NCBI RefSeq assembly: GCF_016906995.1
Contig: NZ_JAFBBD010000005.1
Span: 124,001-188,000 of the forward strand
Source: Spongiibacter marinus
GTDB taxonomy: Bacteria > Pseudomonadota > Gammaproteobacteria > Pseudomonadales > Spongiibacteraceae
Length of the DNA: 64,000 nucleotides
Direction: 5' to 3'
Within the stretch, counting starts at the first letter, position 1. Every line of letters begins with the position of its first letter. The position numbers and the translations under genes were made by a program. Below are positions 20,162 to 32,666 of this stretch, piece by piece. The notes under the pieces are model-generated. The model saw only the letters and a program-made list of their open reading frames with translations. It did not search any database and was not told where the DNA came from.

Positions 20162-21483
20162 AACCCATCCATATTGTTGTTCTGTTCTGGACTATGCTGG
20201 TCGCCACGCTGAGCAGTGCAGCAGAGGTGCGCGACGTTCGCTTTTGGCGGGCGCCGGACCATAGTCGAGTGGTCTTCGACCTGTCTGCTCCCGTTAGTCA
20301 TGAAGTCATTACCCTCGATAAGCCCGACAGACTGGTTGTTGACCTCTCTAAAGCGCGGTTCAATGTGGGCGGCGCCATTCCCGAATTTGAAAACAGCCCC
20401 ATCGTGCGCTTGCGTCACGCGGAGAAGCCGGACGGCAAGCTGCGGGTGGTGTTCGATCTGAGTAAAAGTGTGCAGGTCCGCAGTTTTCTGCTGCCCGCCA
20501 GCGCCGGCCAAAGTGACCGCTTGGTCGTCGATTTTCTCGACCAGCAACGCGGCACTGAGCCCACGGTAGTCAAAAGTGTTGAGCAAAGCTCCCAGCGCGA
20601 TGTAGTCATTGCCATTGATGCCGGGCACGGCGGCGAAGACCCGGGCGCCATTGGGCCAGGTAGGCTGCAGGAAAAAGATGTGGTTTTCCGCATCGCCAAG
20701 AAGCTTGAAGCCAAGTTTAAAAGCAAGCGCGGTTATCGCGTCGTGATGATTCGCGACGGCGACTACTATGTGGGCTTGGCGAAGCGGCGGCAGCTTGCGC
20801 GCAAGGCGCAGGCGGATTTCTTTGTATCGATTCACGCCGATGCGTTTACCCATTCCAGCGCCAATGGCAGTTCGGTGTATGCCCTGTCCAAGCGCGGGGC
20901 TACCAGTGCGTCGGCGCGAATTCTCGCCAAGCGCGAGAACCAGGCTGACTTGGTGGGTGGTGTCAGTTTGTCTGACAAAGATCATGTGCTGGCCGGTGTG
21001 CTGACCGACTTGTCGATGACCGCGACCCTTGATGCGAGCCTGAGTGTTGGCGCGCAACTATTGGGCGAAATGGGCAAAATTTCCCGGCTGCATAGCAAGC
21101 GCGTTGAACAGGCGGGTTTCGCGGTGTTGAAGTCCCCCGATATTCCATCTCTGCTCGTTGAAACCGGGTTTATTTCCAACCCCGGTGAGGCCCGCAAGCT
21201 CAAGACCAGCCGCTACCAGAATCAAATGGCGCAAGCGATATTCGAAGGTATCGACCGCTATTTTCGCGAGAGCCCGCCGCCCGATACTTACTTTGCTGCG
21301 GTGAAGCGTGGCGATGCCGCCAAGCCTAAAGGGGCGAGAGAATACGTGATTGCCAGCGGCGACACACTGTCGGCCATTGGCGCACGTCACAACATCAGCG
21401 TTGCTGACCTCCAGCGTCACAACGGTTTATCCGGCAGCAGTATTCGCGTCGGTCAAAAAATCCAAATACCAGCGACAAAATGA
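20158..21483 (+). CDS. amiB: N-acetylmuramoyl-L-alanine amidase (AmiB/AmiC type) with AMIN and LysM domains
   Basis: A periplasmic zinc amidase that splits septal peptidoglycan during cell separation. The 441-residue protein has a signal peptide (about 1-22) and an AMIN domain (about 25-130) for targeting. An Amidase_3 domain follows (about 150-375; zinc ligands in [11 protein letters not shown] and VSIHADAF, catalytic Glu in [10 protein letters not shown]). A C-terminal LysM (about 395-440, [19 protein letters not shown]) binds peptidoglycan. AmiB-type enzymes are activated by EnvC-like LytM factors; none is encoded here. The 4-base overlaps on both sides fix its place in the tsaE-ami-mutL string. 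Confidence 0.94.
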   Translation: MKPIHIVVLFWTMLVATLSSAAEVRDVRFWRAPDHSRVVFDLSAPVSHEVITLDKPDRLVVDLSKARFNVGGAIPEFENSPIVRLRHAEKPDGKLRVVFDLSKSVQVRSFLLPASAGQSDRLVVDFLDQQRGTEPTVVKSVEQSSQRDVVIAIDAGHGGEDPGAIGPGRLQEKDVVFRIAKKLEAKFKSKRGYRVVMIRDGDYYVGLAKRRQLARKAQADFFVSIHADAFTHSSANGSSVYALSKRGATSASARILAKRENQADLVGGVSLSDKDHVLAGVLTDLSMTATLDASLSVGAQLLGEMGKISRLHSKRVEQAGFAVLKSPDIPSLLVETGFISNPGEARKLKTSRYQNQMAQAIFEGIDRYFRESPPPDTYFAAVKRGDAAKPKGAREYVIASGDTLSAIGARHNISVADLQRHNGLSGSSIRVGQKIQIPATK

Positions 21484-23315
21484 CCCATATCAGATTGCTC
21501 GACCCTCGCCTGGCAAACCAAATTGCCGCCGGCGAGGTGGTGGAACGCCCAGCCTCTGTTGTAAAAGAATTGGTGGAAAACAGCCTCGACGCTGGTGCGC
21601 GCCGTATCGATCTTGAGGTTGAAGATGGCGGCGTTAAGCTTATCCGCGTTCGCGATGACGGTAGCGGCATCGCGAAAGACGATCTGCCGTTGGCGCTAAG
21701 TCGCCATGCCACCAGTAAAATAGCGGAATTAAGCGACCTGGAATCTGTGGCGAGTTTGGGGTTTCGCGGCGAGGCCTTGGCGAGTATCAGCTCGGTGTCG
21801 CGGCTATGCCTTAGCAGTGCCACCGAAGATGCAGAGAGCGCGTGGGCGGCGCGATCGGAAGGGCGTGATATGAGCGCGGTGCTTGAGCCAGTGGCCCACC
21901 CGCGCGGTACCACCGTTGAAGTGCGCGACTTATTTTTCAACACGCCCGCACGGCGTAAATTCCTGCGCACCGAAAAGACGGAGTTCGGGCACCTGGATGA
22001 GGTGATGAAGCGGCAGGCGCTGGGGCGCTTTGACGTGGGCTTTTCGCTGCGCCATAACGGCAGGGCCGTGCACAGTTTAAAGCCAGCTGCCAGTCAGCTG
22101 GAACAAGAGCGCCGTTTGGCGGCAGTCTGTGGCCCGGCATTTATGGAAAATGCGCTGTTCATCGACCGCTCTGCGATCGGTTTGCGCCTGTGGGGCTGGG
22201 TCGCCTTGCCGGGATTTTCGCGAAGTCAGGCGGACTTGCAACATTTCTATGTGAATGGTCGCTATATTCGCGATCGCCTTGTCGCCCACGCGGTGCGCCA
22301 GGCCTACCGCGACGTGTTGTTTCATGGTCGTCACCCTGCTTTTGTGCTCTACCTGGAGCTCGATCCCGCGTTGGTCGATGTCAACGTGCACCCCACCAAG
22401 CACGAAGTGCGCTTTCGCGACGGGCGCAGTGTTCACGACTTTATTTTCCGCACCTTACATAAAACCCTTGCCGATGTGCGCCCGGATACCGTGGCACAAA
22501 ATGCCGCGCTGCCTGGCAATACAGCCGAACCCCTGCGGGATATGCCCCAACAGCAGTCGGCGATGCCCTTGCGCGAAGCGGAGGGTGGTGCGCCGTCAAC
22601 CGCGCCGACCCCGCCAATGCACAGCGGCGGCTATCAAAGCCAAAATGCCTTCGCGCCGGGCAGGGTTGCCGATCAGGTACCGGCCTACCAGCGCTTGCAA
22701 GAGCCGATGGGGGGGAGCTCGGATGCGGAAATTCCGCCCCTGGGCTACGCCTTGGCTCAGTTAAAAGGGGTGTATATCCTGGCCGAAAACGCCGAGGGCA
22801 TGGTGTTGGTGGACATGCATGCAGCGCATGAGCGCATTACCTACGAGCGCATGAAAGCAGCCCGAGAGGGCGAGGGTCTGCGTAGTCAGCCACTGTTGGT
22901 GCCGCAGAGCCTGGCGGTCAGTGAGCGCGAGGCCGACTGCGCAGAACAGCACGCGGCGGTTTTCTCCGAGCTTGGTTTGTCGGTGGAACGGGCGTCGACA
23001 GAGTCCCTGGTGGTCAGGGAGTTGCCGGTTATGCTGGCAAACAGTCAGGTGGAACAGCTGGTGAGAGATGTGATTGCGGACCTGTTGGAATATGGCAGCT
23101 CTGACCGCATTGCCGCCCATATCAATGAGATCCTCTCCACGATGGCCTGTCACGGCTCGGTGCGCGCAAATCGCCGCCTGACTATCCCGGAAATGAACGC
23201 TCTGCTTCGCGACATGGAAGCCACCGAGCGCAGTGGCCAGTGTAACCATGGGCGTCCCACTTGGGTGCAAGTGGGATTGGCTGAACTCGATAAGTGGTTT
23301 CTGCGTGGCCGTTGA
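21480..23315 (+). CDS. mutL: DNA mismatch repair protein MutL
   Basis: MutL couples MutS mismatch recognition to strand excision. The 611-residue protein has the GHKL ATPase motifs ([20 protein letters not shown] and GFRGEAL) in the first 100 residues, then a transducer domain, a linker rich in Pro and Gln (about 340-415) and a C-terminal dimerisation domain. The C-terminal domain contains [12 protein letters not shown], which fits the DxHA(x)2E(x)4E metal-binding endonuclease motif of non-MutH organisms. I therefore expect latent nicking activity and no MutH/Dam-directed system. Overlaps ami by 4 bases and miaA by 11. Confidence 0.97.
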   Translation: MTHIRLLDPRLANQIAAGEVVERPASVVKELVENSLDAGARRIDLEVEDGGVKLIRVRDDGSGIAKDDLPLALSRHATSKIAELSDLESVASLGFRGEALASISSVSRLCLSSATEDAESAWAARSEGRDMSAVLEPVAHPRGTTVEVRDLFFNTPARRKFLRTEKTEFGHLDEVMKRQALGRFDVGFSLRHNGRAVHSLKPAASQLEQERRLAAVCGPAFMENALFIDRSAIGLRLWGWVALPGFSRSQADLQHFYVNGRYIRDRLVAHAVRQAYRDVLFHGRHPAFVLYLELDPALVDVNVHPTKHEVRFRDGRSVHDFIFRTLHKTLADVRPDTVAQNAALPGNTAEPLRDMPQQQSAMPLREAEGGAPSTAPTPPMHSGGYQSQNAFAPGRVADQVPAYQRLQEPMGGSSDAEIPPLGYALAQLKGVYILAENAEGMVLVDMHAAHERITYERMKAAREGEGLRSQPLLVPQSLAVSEREADCAEQHAAVFSELGLSVERASTESLVVRELPVMLANSQVEQLVRDVIADLLEYGSSDRIAAHINEILSTMACHGSVRANRRLTIPEMNALLRDMEATERSGQCNHGRPTWVQVGLAELDKWFLRGR

Positions 23316-24255
23316 TCATTTACCGCCGGCCCTGTGTTTGATGGGGCCGACCGCCTCCGGCAAAACCGATCTTGCAATGGCGCTGTGCGACGAGTTGCCC
23401 TGTGAGTTGATCAGTGTGGACTCGGCATTGGTTTATCGCGGCTTGGACATTGGCAGCGCTAAGCCTAGTGCCGATGAGTTGGCCAGATACCCCCATGCCC
23501 TTATTGATATCTGCGAGCCCAGTCACGCCTATTCGGCGGCGGAGTTTCGTCGCGATGCGTTGCGCGAAATGCAGCGAATACAGGATAGCGGGCGCATCCC
23601 CCTGCTGGTTGGGGGAACCATGTTGTACTTCAAGGCCTTGCTCGAAGGGCTCGCCGATATGCCCGCCGCTGACGCTGCAGTGCGCGCCGAGATAGCGCTG
23701 ATGGCCGAAGAGGGAGGCTGGCCGGCTGTGCACGCCGAATTGGCGAGAATCGACCCGGAAAGCGCGGCCCTTATTCACCCCAATCACAGTCAGCGCCTAA
23801 GTCGAGCTCTGGAGGTTTATCGCGTCAGCGGGGTTACGATGACTGAGTGGCGCGCGCGCCAGCAGGCGGTCGCCCTGCCTTGGCATTGTCATCAGTTTGC
23901 CATCGCACCGTCCGATCGGCTCGAGCTGCACCGCCGTATAGAGCTGAGGTTGCAGCACATGTTCGAGCACGGTTTTGTCGATGAGGTGCGGGCCTTAATG
24001 GCGCGCGGTGACCTGACAGATGACTTGCCAGCCATGCGCGCGGTGGGTTATCGGCAGGTTTGGCAGTACCTGCGCGGTGATTTCGACCTTGATACGGCCT
24101 TTGAAAAAGCGTTGATCGCGACCCGGCAGTTGGCAAAACGTCAAATGACCTGGTTGCGCGCGTGGCCGGAGCTGTGTTGGCTCGACACAAATGCCAGCAG
24201 AGACCAGCAATTAAAAACGGTTATAAGGGCGCTCGGCAATGCTATAAGCGATTGA
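23305..24255 (+). CDS. miaA: tRNA dimethylallyltransferase
   Basis: MiaA transfers dimethylallyl groups to A37 of tRNAs reading UNN codons. The P-loop is [16 protein letters not shown] near the N-terminus, followed by [18 protein letters not shown] and [12 protein letters not shown], all family signatures. The GTG at 23305 gives 316 residues and lies 11 bases inside mutL. An upstream ATG at 23233 would add 24 unrelated residues. Translation is probably coupled to mutL. hfq follows after 118 bases. Confidence 0.95.
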   Translation: MAVDHLPPALCLMGPTASGKTDLAMALCDELPCELISVDSALVYRGLDIGSAKPSADELARYPHALIDICEPSHAYSAAEFRRDALREMQRIQDSGRIPLLVGGTMLYFKALLEGLADMPAADAAVRAEIALMAEEGGWPAVHAELARIDPESAALIHPNHSQRLSRALEVYRVSGVTMTEWRARQQAVALPWHCHQFAIAPSDRLELHRRIELRLQHMFEHGFVDEVRALMARGDLTDDLPAMRAVGYRQVWQYLRGDFDLDTAFEKALIATRQLAKRQMTWLRAWPELCWLDTNASRDQQLKTVIRALGNAISD

Positions 24256-24373
24256 CTTGCGGTATACTGCCAACTAATTACTTTGATGCGCGAACTTGTT
24301 CTATCCTAAGTAGTCAACAACTTGCATCTTTTCTCGATTTTTTGGCCCACGTTGGGCGACAAGGAGGCTTACC

Positions 24374-24628
24374 ATGTCAAAAGGGCATAGCTTACAAGAC
24401 CCTTATCTGAATATTCTTCGCAAGGAACGGATTCCCGTATCCATTTACCTCGTAAATGGTATTAAACTGCAGGGACAGATTGAGTCCTTCGATCAGTTTG
24501 TTGTCTTGCTGAAGAATACCGTAAGCCAGATGGTCTACAAGCACGCGATTTCCACCGTCGTGCCCTCTCGTGTTGTTCGCCTGCCGATGGCTCATCCGCC
24601 AGAAGACGACGAGCAAGAAAGCGAATAA
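24374..24628 (+). CDS. hfq: RNA chaperone Hfq
   Basis: Hfq forms a hexameric ring that pairs small RNAs with mRNAs. The 84-residue protein has both Sm motifs, including [17 protein letters not shown] and the hallmark [11 protein letters not shown]. Its proximal-face uridine pocket (Gln8-like residue in HSLQDPYLN) is intact. The acidic tail ([10 protein letters not shown]) is short, as in pseudomonads. A strong AAGGAGG Shine-Dalgarno lies at 24360-24366. A TATACT -10-like sequence at 24263-24268 has no convincing -35 partner. Confidence 0.98.
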   Translation: MSKGHSLQDPYLNILRKERIPVSIYLVNGIKLQGQIESFDQFVVLLKNTVSQMVYKHAISTVVPSRVVRLPMAHPPEDDEQESE

Positions 24629-24655
24629 TTCGCGCGGTATTATTGAGGTTCATTC

Positions 24656-25975
24656 TTGCTTTTTGAACGACCCAACTCAGGTGAGCGGGCAATACTTGTT
24701 CACCTGAACCTTAATAGTGAGGATGAGCGCGAAGACGCCGACGAATTTGTTCAGCTCGTTACCTCGGCGGGCGGTGACCCCGTTGCGTTCATTACAGGGC
24801 AGCGTCAGCATCCCGACCCCCGATCTTTCGTGGGGTCGGGAAAGCTCGCGGAAATTCGTCAAGCCCTGCAAGACCACGACGGCGAGCTGGTACTGTTTAA
24901 TCATGCGCTGTCGCCAAGCCAAGAGCGAAATATTGAGCGCGAACTTCAGTGTCGCGTTCTTGACCGCACCGGTCTGATTCTGGATATTTTTGCCCAGCGA
25001 GCCCGTACCCACGAAGGGAAACTCCAAGTCGAGCTCGCTCAGCTCGAGCACATGTCTACCCGCCTGATTCGTGGCTGGACTCACCTTGAGCGGCAGAAGG
25101 GCGGTATCGGCCTGCGTGGCCCGGGCGAAACCCAGCTCGAAACCGACCGACGCCTACTGCGTGCACGTATCAAAAGCATTCAATCGCGCTTATCGAAGGT
25201 TCGGCGTCAGCGAGACCAGGCGCGCCGGGCGCGGCAGCGCGCCGATATTCCTGCGGTATCCCTGGTCGGCTACACCAATGCGGGCAAGTCCACTTTGTTC
25301 AATGTGCTCACTGAGTCAAAGGTCTACGCCGCGGATCAATTGTTCGCCACCCTGGATCCTACGCTGCGTCGCATTCAAGTCGACGATGTGGGGCCGGTCG
25401 TGCTGGCAGATACGGTGGGTTTTATCCGCCACTTGCCGCATAAGCTGGTGGAGGCTTTTCGTGCAACGCTGGAAGAGGCGACGCTCGCGGATTTGTTGGT
25501 TCATGTAGTCGACTGTGCAGACCCGGAGCGCAGTGACAATGTCCGGCAAGTAAAGAATGTATTGGAAGAGATTGGTGCCGATAGCATTCCTGTGCTGGAG
25601 GTGTATAACAAAACCGATCTATTGGGTACAACGCCGCGTATCGAAAGAAACGAGCACGGTGATGTGACACGGGTGTGGTTGTCGGCGCAGCGCCAGCAAG
25701 GACTGGAGCTGTTGGGTGACGCGCTGGCAGAAATTCTCAGTGGCGATATCGTGGAGCCCGAGCTTGTGCTCAATGCCAGCGACGGCCGCTTGCGCGCCAG
25801 GCTCTATCAACTCAATGCGATTCAGTCTGAGCAGCTCGACGAAGCGGGGCGCTTTCACCTGAAATTGCGCTTACCGTCGGTCGATTGGCAACGTTTTTTA
25901 GCCGCTGAGTCGCTGAGCGAGGCGTCGCTAAACATCCAGCAAAGCAGTGACGAAATGTCGCCTACACGGCGTTAG
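24656..25975 (+). CDS. hflX: ribosome-associated GTPase HflX
   Basis: HflX splits stalled or hibernating 70S ribosomes under stress. The 439-residue protein has the N-terminal HflX domain (about 1-190, with the glycine-rich GGIGLRGPGETQLETDRR) and a G domain (about 195-365). The G domain carries GYTNAGKSTLFN (G1), DTVGFIRHLPH (G3) and NKTDLL (G4). The start is TTG at 24656 because LFERPNSGERAILVHL aligns with the family N-terminus and no ATG is available; TGAGGT precedes it. The gene lies 27 bases after hfq, in the widespread hfq-hflX-hflK-hflC order. Confidence 0.95.
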   Translation: MLFERPNSGERAILVHLNLNSEDEREDADEFVQLVTSAGGDPVAFITGQRQHPDPRSFVGSGKLAEIRQALQDHDGELVLFNHALSPSQERNIERELQCRVLDRTGLILDIFAQRARTHEGKLQVELAQLEHMSTRLIRGWTHLERQKGGIGLRGPGETQLETDRRLLRARIKSIQSRLSKVRRQRDQARRARQRADIPAVSLVGYTNAGKSTLFNVLTESKVYAADQLFATLDPTLRRIQVDDVGPVVLADTVGFIRHLPHKLVEAFRATLEEATLADLLVHVVDCADPERSDNVRQVKNVLEEIGADSIPVLEVYNKTDLLGTTPRIERNEHGDVTRVWLSAQRQQGLELLGDALAEILSGDIVEPELVLNASDGRLRARLYQLNAIQSEQLDEAGRFHLKLRLPSVDWQRFLAAESLSEASLNIQQSSDEMSPTRR

Positions 25976-26085
25976 CAGGGCAGGGTAAATCTGCTAGACT
26001 GCCCCTCTAATCAACAGCTTGGCGTCTTAATCTGCCATTGGCTTTCTTCGGAAAGCGGGCAATGACATACGGACAGGAGAAAACT

Positions 26086-27225
26086 ATGGCCTGGAATGAA
26101 CCGGGTGGTGGTCGCGATAACGACCCTTGGGGTGGCAAAAATCAAGGGCCGCCGGACTTAGACGAGGCGCTGAAAAAGTTGCAAGAGCGGCTCAATAGCC
26201 TCTTCGGTGGTGGCAGTGGCGGCCAAGGTGGAAATGGCGGCGGCGTAAAACTGGGAATGGGCAGCATTGGTGCCCTCGCGGTGTTGGCCGTTGCAGTGTG
26301 GGCGCTATTTGGTTTTTATCAGGTAGACCAGCAAGAGCGCGCGGTGGTGTTGCGCTTGGGTGTCTATCAACAAACGGTGATGCCGGGTTTGCGTTGGGCG
26401 CCGCCGATTATCGACGATGTGAATATTATTAACGTCACCAAGGTTCGTGCGGCCGCGAGTCGCGGGCAAATGCTGACTGAGGACGAAAATATTGTCGATA
26501 TTTCAGTCTCTGTGCAGTACACCGTTTCGGATCCCGCTAACTTTTTGCTGAAAGTGAAGCGTCCTGAATTGAGCTTGGAGCACGCGCTGGAAAGTGCGCT
26601 CCGCCACGTGGTGGGTAGCTCGAAAATGGATCAGGTGATCACTGAAGGGCGTGAGCAGGTCGCTGTTGAAACGCAGGCTCGTATGCAGAACTACCTCACT
26701 GCCTACCAGAGCGGCATCCAGGTGGCGAAAGTGAATATCGAAGACGCTCAACCGCCGTCGCAAGTACAGGACGCGTTTGATGATGTAACGCGGGCGAAGG
26801 AAGACCGTGAGCGACTCAAGAACGAGGCCGAGGCCTATGCCAACGGCATCATTCCCGAGGCGCGCGGTGCGGCACAACGTCAACTCGAAGAAGCTCAGGC
26901 ATATAAAGAGCAAGTCATTGCCAAGGCGGAAGGTGAGGCGCAGCGCTTTAGCGAGTTGGTGGCAGAGTACAAGAAGTCACCAAAGGTAACTCGTGAGCGC
27001 TTGTACATTGATGCTTTGCAGGCGCTCTACGCAGATTCAAGCAAGGTGATGGTCGACGTAGAGGGTGGCAACAATATGATGTATCTGCCCTTAGACAAGT
27101 TGGCCAACCAGCGTGCGGCCTCTCGTCCGATGCGTGACCAAGAGGTGGATATTCGCCAGCTGACCGACAAGGTTGTAGAGCAGTTGCGCCGGGACAGTCA
27201 GTTTAGCCGCCGGGAGGGACGTTGA
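26086..27225 (+). CDS. hflK: FtsH protease regulator HflK
   Basis: HflK pairs with HflC to form a membrane cage around the FtsH protease. The 379-residue protein begins with a Gly/Asn-rich cytoplasmic segment (MAWNEPGGGRDNDPWG). One membrane helix follows near residues 62-82 and then a periplasmic SPFH/band-7 domain (about 85-260) with a long coiled coil. The ATG at 26086 has AGGAGA upstream at 26075-26080; an in-frame ATG at 26038 would add 16 residues and lacks support. The last four bases overlap the TTG preceding hflC. Confidence 0.95.
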   Translation: MAWNEPGGGRDNDPWGGKNQGPPDLDEALKKLQERLNSLFGGGSGGQGGNGGGVKLGMGSIGALAVLAVAVWALFGFYQVDQQERAVVLRLGVYQQTVMPGLRWAPPIIDDVNIINVTKVRAAASRGQMLTEDENIVDISVSVQYTVSDPANFLLKVKRPELSLEHALESALRHVVGSSKMDQVITEGREQVAVETQARMQNYLTAYQSGIQVAKVNIEDAQPPSQVQDAFDDVTRAKEDRERLKNEAEAYANGIIPEARGAAQRQLEEAQAYKEQVIAKAEGEAQRFSELVAEYKKSPKVTRERLYIDALQALYADSSKVMVDVEGGNNMMYLPLDKLANQRAASRPMRDQEVDIRQLTDKVVEQLRRDSQFSRREGR

Positions 27226-27227
27226 TC

Positions 27228-28100
27228 ATGGCAAATCGTCAATTTACGGTATTACTGTTAGCGCTGGCGGTATTGGTCGTTGGCTATAACTCCCTGTTTA
27301 TTGTCAAGGAAACCGAGCGAGCGGTAATGCTTAAGTTCGGTGAGATTGTCGACCCCGATGTGGCGGTCGGTTTAGGTGTTAAAACCCCGTTTGTGCACGT
27401 GGTGCGCAAATTTGAGCGTCGGATCTTAACCCTGGATGCGCCAACTCAGCGTTTTCTCACGAATGAGAAGAAGCCCTTGGACGTAGACTTCTATGCCAAG
27501 TGGCGTGTTGCCGACACGGAAACGTTTTACACCGCCACCAACGGCGAGGAAATTCGCGCCGAGGGCCTGCTGGCTCAGCGTATTAACACCGGCCTGCGGA
27601 ATAAATTCGGTGAGCGCACCTTCCACGAGGTGGTATCCGGTGAACGCGACATGCTGATGACGGATTTGACCAGTGAGCTGAACAAGATCACGATGGCGGA
27701 ATTCGGGATCGAGTTGGTCGATGTCAGGGTGAAGCGTATCGACCTGCCTTCGCAGGTAAGTCAGTCGGTATTTGACCGGATGAAGTCAGAGCGCGAGCGC
27801 GAGGCACGCGAGCAGCGCTCAACAGGGCGCGAGCTGGCTGAGAAAATTCGCGCCACAGCGGACCGCGAGCGCACCATCATTGCAGCCAACGCCTACCGCG
27901 ATGCGGAAGTCATTCGCGGTGAGGGTGACGCCCAGGCGGCACAAATTTACTCGTCTGCCTACAATGCCGACCCCGAGTTTTATGCCTTCGTCCGCAGCCT
28001 TACTGCGTACAAAGCGTCATTCTCTGGTGATGGCGACCTGCTGGTACTGGACAGTGACAGCGAATTCTTCCGCTATCTGAGAAAGGGCAGCGTAAAGTAA
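27228..28100 (+). CDS. hflC: FtsH protease regulator HflC
   Basis: The partner of HflK, 290 residues. An N-terminal signal anchor (about 5-25) precedes an SPFH/band-7 domain and the C-terminal helix with repeated REREAREQRSTGRELAEKI charge. The ATG at 27228 is two codons downstream of a possible TTG and is well placed after GGGAGGGA at 27212-27219. It follows hflK after two bases, so the subunits are made in step. Confidence 0.95.
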   Translation: MANRQFTVLLLALAVLVVGYNSLFIVKETERAVMLKFGEIVDPDVAVGLGVKTPFVHVVRKFERRILTLDAPTQRFLTNEKKPLDVDFYAKWRVADTETFYTATNGEEIRAEGLLAQRINTGLRNKFGERTFHEVVSGERDMLMTDLTSELNKITMAEFGIELVDVRVKRIDLPSQVSQSVFDRMKSEREREAREQRSTGRELAEKIRATADRERTIIAANAYRDAEVIRGEGDAQAAQIYSSAYNADPEFYAFVRSLTAYKASFSGDGDLLVLDSDSEFFRYLRKGSVK

Positions 28101-28246
28101 TGTGACTAGTTGGCAGCGGCGCGTCGAAACCGCCCTGCCAATGCCGCCATTGGCGGCGATTGTGGTATCATCCGCGAATCCGGGCAGGGGACATGCAAGC
28201 AGCACGTTCCCTGGCGCGGATTTTTTGTTTTTAGCGGGTGGGATCA

Positions 28247-28432
28247 ATGTGGCAGGAATTGGCAGTGGCCCTCAGCTTAGTGCTGATCATTGAAGGCATT
28301 TTGCCCTTTCTGAGTCCTGACCGCTGGCGCATGCTGGCCTATCGCATGGCTGATTTAGACAGCCGTTCTGTTAGGTGGGTGGGCCTGCTGAGTATGGTGA
28401 CCGGCCTGCTAATGCTGAGCGTCTTGCGCTGA
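28247..28432 (+). CDS. DUF2065 small membrane protein
   Basis: A 61-residue protein with two predicted membrane helices (about 5-22 and 40-58) joined by PDRWRMLAYRMADLDSR. This is the DUF2065 (YjeT) family, which regularly sits between hflC and hisZ or purA. Its function is unknown; context suggests a link to the HflKC-FtsH complex. The ATG at 28247 is preferred to the in-frame GTG at 28238. The 146-base gap before it contains a perfect inverted repeat GCCAATG-N4-CATTGGC at 28137-28154. Confidence 0.85.
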   Translation: MWQELAVALSLVLIIEGILPFLSPDRWRMLAYRMADLDSRSVRWVGLLSMVTGLLMLSVLR

Positions 28433-28452
28433 CTTCAAGAGATTGTGGATTT

Positions 28453-30944
<2,492 letters not shown>

Positions 30945-30988
30945 GTAAGCGGCGGCGATCTCAGGCTTTGCTGCCAAGATCGAGTGAT

Positions 30989-31023
30989 AAAAAAAGGCCA
31001 TGCATTGCTGCATGGCCTTTTTT
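30989..31023. terminator. bidirectional intrinsic terminator between purA and the porin gene
   Basis: AAAAAAAGGCCATGCA and TGCATGGCCTTTTTT form a long perfect stem with a tight TTGC-type loop. A tracts and T tracts flank both sides, so it can stop transcription from both purA and the convergent porin gene. Confidence 0.9.
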
Positions 31024-31041
31024 GTTTCCGGGGTCGTTAGC

Positions 31042-32388
31042 TTAGAACGCCCACTGTGTGCGGATAGCAAAGCTGTCGATGTTGTCAGCAACCTCGCCTT
31101 TATCGTTCTGGATCGCGCCGCCGTCCAGGTCGTAGCTGCGGCTGTAATCAAACAGCACGCGCATGTTGCGGCTCAGATACCAGTTCAAGCCCAGGGTAAA
31201 GCGCTTGGCTTCGCCGCCACTGATATTGTCATCTTCCAGATCAATTTGATCAAAGCGTGCAGCGACTTCCAATGCGCCCCAATCGCCGGTGCTGGCATTG
31301 AATGGCGTGTTCACATTGAAGTACTTAAATTCGCCTTCAGACGCTTTGTAGCGGCGTTGACCACCAAAGATACTGTAGCCGAGTTGCACGTAGTGCGCGG
31401 AAAAGCTCAGGTCGTCGCCACTGTCACGGCTAACATTGTTCGCTGCAATCTCGCTTTGCACCGACCAGGCACCGTGCATGGCGGCAAATTCCAGAACGCC
31501 TACTTCGACCTTGTCCATATCCGCAACGCTGGCGTTAACGGGCTTGAGGTCAGAGAAGTTCGTGGTTTTATATGAGAATGACGGGCTCTTGCCATTCGCT
31601 AAACCGTCGTCGCTGGTTTTGCGCAGGCCATAAGATGCACCCACGTGGACAACGGTATTGTCATTCAGAACCGGGGCGAAGCTGGCGCGCGCGCCAAAAC
31701 CGTGGCCTTCATCGGCATCATTATTAGAAATGCCGTCGCCGAACAAACCGGCCTTAGCGTGCCAGTTGCTGCCACCGCTGGCTGCTGTGATGCCAATGGC
31801 GCGGTCAAAGTAGGGCGTGGTGAGCGCAGCAACCAGTGAACGCTCGGTGAACATAATGTCATTAGAGCTTTCTTCTACTTCCATGCTGACCGCATGTTTT
31901 TGGTTACCGACCGTCAGTGTGATGGGGGCAGAGGTCAGCTTGTAGCTCAGGTTGGCGTCTTTAACGCTGACCTTGTTGCCGGCGAAGTCACTTTCCAGCA
32001 CGTACTTCCAGCGACCGTTCAGTTTGCCTTTAGCGTAGAGGCGGGCGCGGCGGATTTGTGTGCCGTCAATTGCATCTTCTTGGTTGGCAAACGCTTCGTG
32101 GTCGTGTGTGGCGTAGTCGGCGTGCAGGCGACCGCCAATTTGTATGCTGGCTTGCTTGTCCGCACTTTCAATTTTTAAGCCTTTGCTGCCCATGCTGACG
32201 GTCGCTTGTTGTTGTGCACGTTGCGCTTGTTCGGCCTGCAGTGATTGCGCTTCTTCGGCACTGATAATGCCTTTTTCTTGTAGAAGCTTCAGTAGAGCGG
32301 CGTCCTGCAGGTTATCGGCGAAGGCGTGGCTGGTTGCAAGGCAGGCGGCAATTGATGCGCTGCATGCTAAAGAAGAGATCGTTTTCAT
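31042..32388 (-). CDS. OprP/OprO-like phosphate-selective porin
   Basis: A 448-residue outer-membrane protein with a signal peptide (cleavage after SHAFA, residue 24). A short coiled segment (LLKLLQEKGIISAEEAQSLQ) precedes a 16-strand-type barrel ending WAF, the aromatic C-terminus used by the Bam machinery. The N-terminal pattern and IQIGGRLHADYA, TQIRRARLYAKGKL and WKYVLESDF are typical of the phosphate-selective porin O/P family. A Pho box and spaced -10 lie upstream on this strand, so induction under phosphate starvation is likely. Whether the substrate is phosphate or polyphosphate cannot be told from sequence. Confidence 0.88.
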   Translation of the reverse strand: MKTISSLACSASIAACLATSHAFADNLQDAALLKLLQEKGIISAEEAQSLQAEQAQRAQQQATVSMGSKGLKIESADKQASIQIGGRLHADYATHDHEAFANQEDAIDGTQIRRARLYAKGKLNGRWKYVLESDFAGNKVSVKDANLSYKLTSAPITLTVGNQKHAVSMEVEESSNDIMFTERSLVAALTTPYFDRAIGITAASGGSNWHAKAGLFGDGISNNDADEGHGFGARASFAPVLNDNTVVHVGASYGLRKTSDDGLANGKSPSFSYKTTNFSDLKPVNASVADMDKVEVGVLEFAAMHGAWSVQSEIAANNVSRDSGDDLSFSAHYVQLGYSIFGGQRRYKASEGEFKYFNVNTPFNASTGDWGALEVAARFDQIDLEDDNISGGEAKRFTLGLNWYLSRNMRVLFDYSRSYDLDGGAIQNDKGEVADNIDSFAIRTQWAF

Positions 32389-32441
32389 TGTTTAGGCACC
32401 CAAAATGAAAGAAGTGGCACTTATGTTACAAACCGGCGACA

Positions 32442-32475
32442 AGTGTATTTCCGTTTTATGACATTTTTATGACCA
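32442..32475 (-). promoter_or_regulatory. Pho box and -10 element of the porin gene
   Basis: On the minus strand two PhoB heptamers, TGGTCAT (32475-32469) and ATGTCAT (32464-32458), are separated by AAAA. This gives the 11-base PhoB repeat and agrees with the 18-base E. coli Pho consensus at about 15 positions. TACACT (32447-32442) follows after 10 bases, the spacing seen in E. coli phoA, where the Pho box replaces the -35. Confidence 0.75.
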
Positions 32476-32620
32476 ACAGGCGGCATTACTCCCTGTTTTT
32501 ACCAGACGGGGTCTCGCTGAGCCCCTGCGTTGTTCTCTAAGGCCTTGTTATTCAAATACAAATTAGCTTCTTATGGCGGCTTTGTCTAAAAAATAAGCAA
32601 AAAACACCGGCTGAAACATT

Positions 32621-32666
32621 TTCGTCATAGTTTATTCACTGAGTTGTCACTTTGCCTGCCTAACAT
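32621..32666 (+). promoter_or_regulatory. tandem Pho half-sites and -10 element of the lipoprotein/TonB receptor unit
   Basis: Three heptamers at exact 11-base steps, TTCGTCA (32621-32627), TTATTCA (32632-32638) and GTTGTCA (32643-32649), resemble successive PhoB half-sites. TAACAT at 32661-32666 lies 11 bases after the last one and can act as the -10. The middle half-site is the weakest. The rest of the 334-base gap (32389-32722) holds the porin Pho box and a small GGGG/CCCC hairpin near 32509-32526; I see no gene in it. Confidence 0.65.

Noticed and set aside
22077-22436. 119-codon antisense frame within mutL, and similar long antisense frames in purA and rnr
   Set aside because: These arise from GC-rich third positions of real genes; there is no ribosome-binding site or family similarity.
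24263-24268. hfq promoter with -10 TATACT
   Set aside because: No -35 hexamer lies at 16-18 bases, so I do not call it a promoter.
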